Source: Eutreptiella sp. 'Long Island Sound 2002' (taxonomy: Eukaryota; Euglenozoa; Euglenophyceae; Eutreptiales; Eutreptiaceae). From it: DNA of 64,000 bases. Positions within the stretch are counted from its first letter, which is position 1. Every line of letters begins with the position of its first letter. The stretch spans positions 19,687,017-19,751,016 of the forward strand of contig OZ038379.1 of the NCBI GenBank assembly GCA_964036045.1. The letters are read 5' to 3'. A model generated the notes under the pieces. The model saw nothing but the letters and a program-made list of their open reading frames with translations, ran no database searches and was not told the origin of the DNA. The position numbers were made by a program, and so were the translations under genes. Below, piece by piece: positions 63,960 to 64,000 of this stretch.

Positions 63960-64000
63960 GGGGTATGTGGCGTTTTCCCCCATATATACGCCTGCCTGGC

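Overview
ORGANISM. This is nuclear DNA of a eukaryote, most likely a large-genome, repeat-rich unicellular alga or protist. The evidence is three genes interrupted by spliceosomal GT-AG introns of 0.1 to 2.6 kb, AATAAA signals after two genes, a U2 snRNA-like sequence, a chromodomain-integrase remnant, a LINE reverse-transcriptase fragment, DDE DNA-transposon remnants, and several satellites and minisatellites. There are no operons, tRNA operons or Shine-Dalgarno-type gene packing. Long C/G homopolymers are everywhere and some reading-frame breaks may be sequencing errors. I cannot name the species. The mycosporine-type ATP-grasp gene would fit a photosynthetic or light-exposed lineage.  LAYOUT. 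1-2.4 kb: no supported gene. 2.4-7.9 kb (+): four exons of a SNF2-family ATPase with a RING finger inserted between the helicase lobes (Rad5/Rad16/SHPRH architecture); the N-terminus is not visible. 8-16.3 kb: repeats, a 13-bp minisatellite with an internal inversion, and a transposase tail. 16.3-18.0 kb (+): an ATP-grasp ligase resembling MysC of mycosporine synthesis, with a membrane anchor and one frameshift. 18-39.5 kb: accessory DNA holding a 50-bp satellite, a LINE fragment, an inverted pair of GC-rich arrays around a chromointegrase remnant, transposon ORFs, a 48-bp hairpin satellite and a U2-like snRNA. 39.6-42.4 kb (-): a two-exon, signal-peptide, six-kelch-motif, single-pass membrane protein. 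46.8-51.3 kb (-): a three-exon type II membrane GT4-like glycosyltransferase. 51.9-56 kb: Harbinger-like transposon remnants. 57-63.8 kb: diverged 200-360 bp repeats and a ~195-bp satellite that runs into an assembly gap.  HOW IT FITS TOGETHER. The four cellular genes do not form a pathway: one belongs to chromatin or DNA repair, one to secondary metabolism, and two to the secretory route or cell surface. All six introns I could place by protein continuity share one feature: the sequence downstream of the acceptor begins with GT, so each intron is flanked by a short (A)GGT direct repeat. The most interesting items are that junction rule, the U2-like sequence with an altered branch-site-pairing motif, the SNF2 protein with a degenerate C-lobe, the hairpin satellite that shares its core with a transposon, and a dispersed 11-bp GC motif tied to the same transposons.
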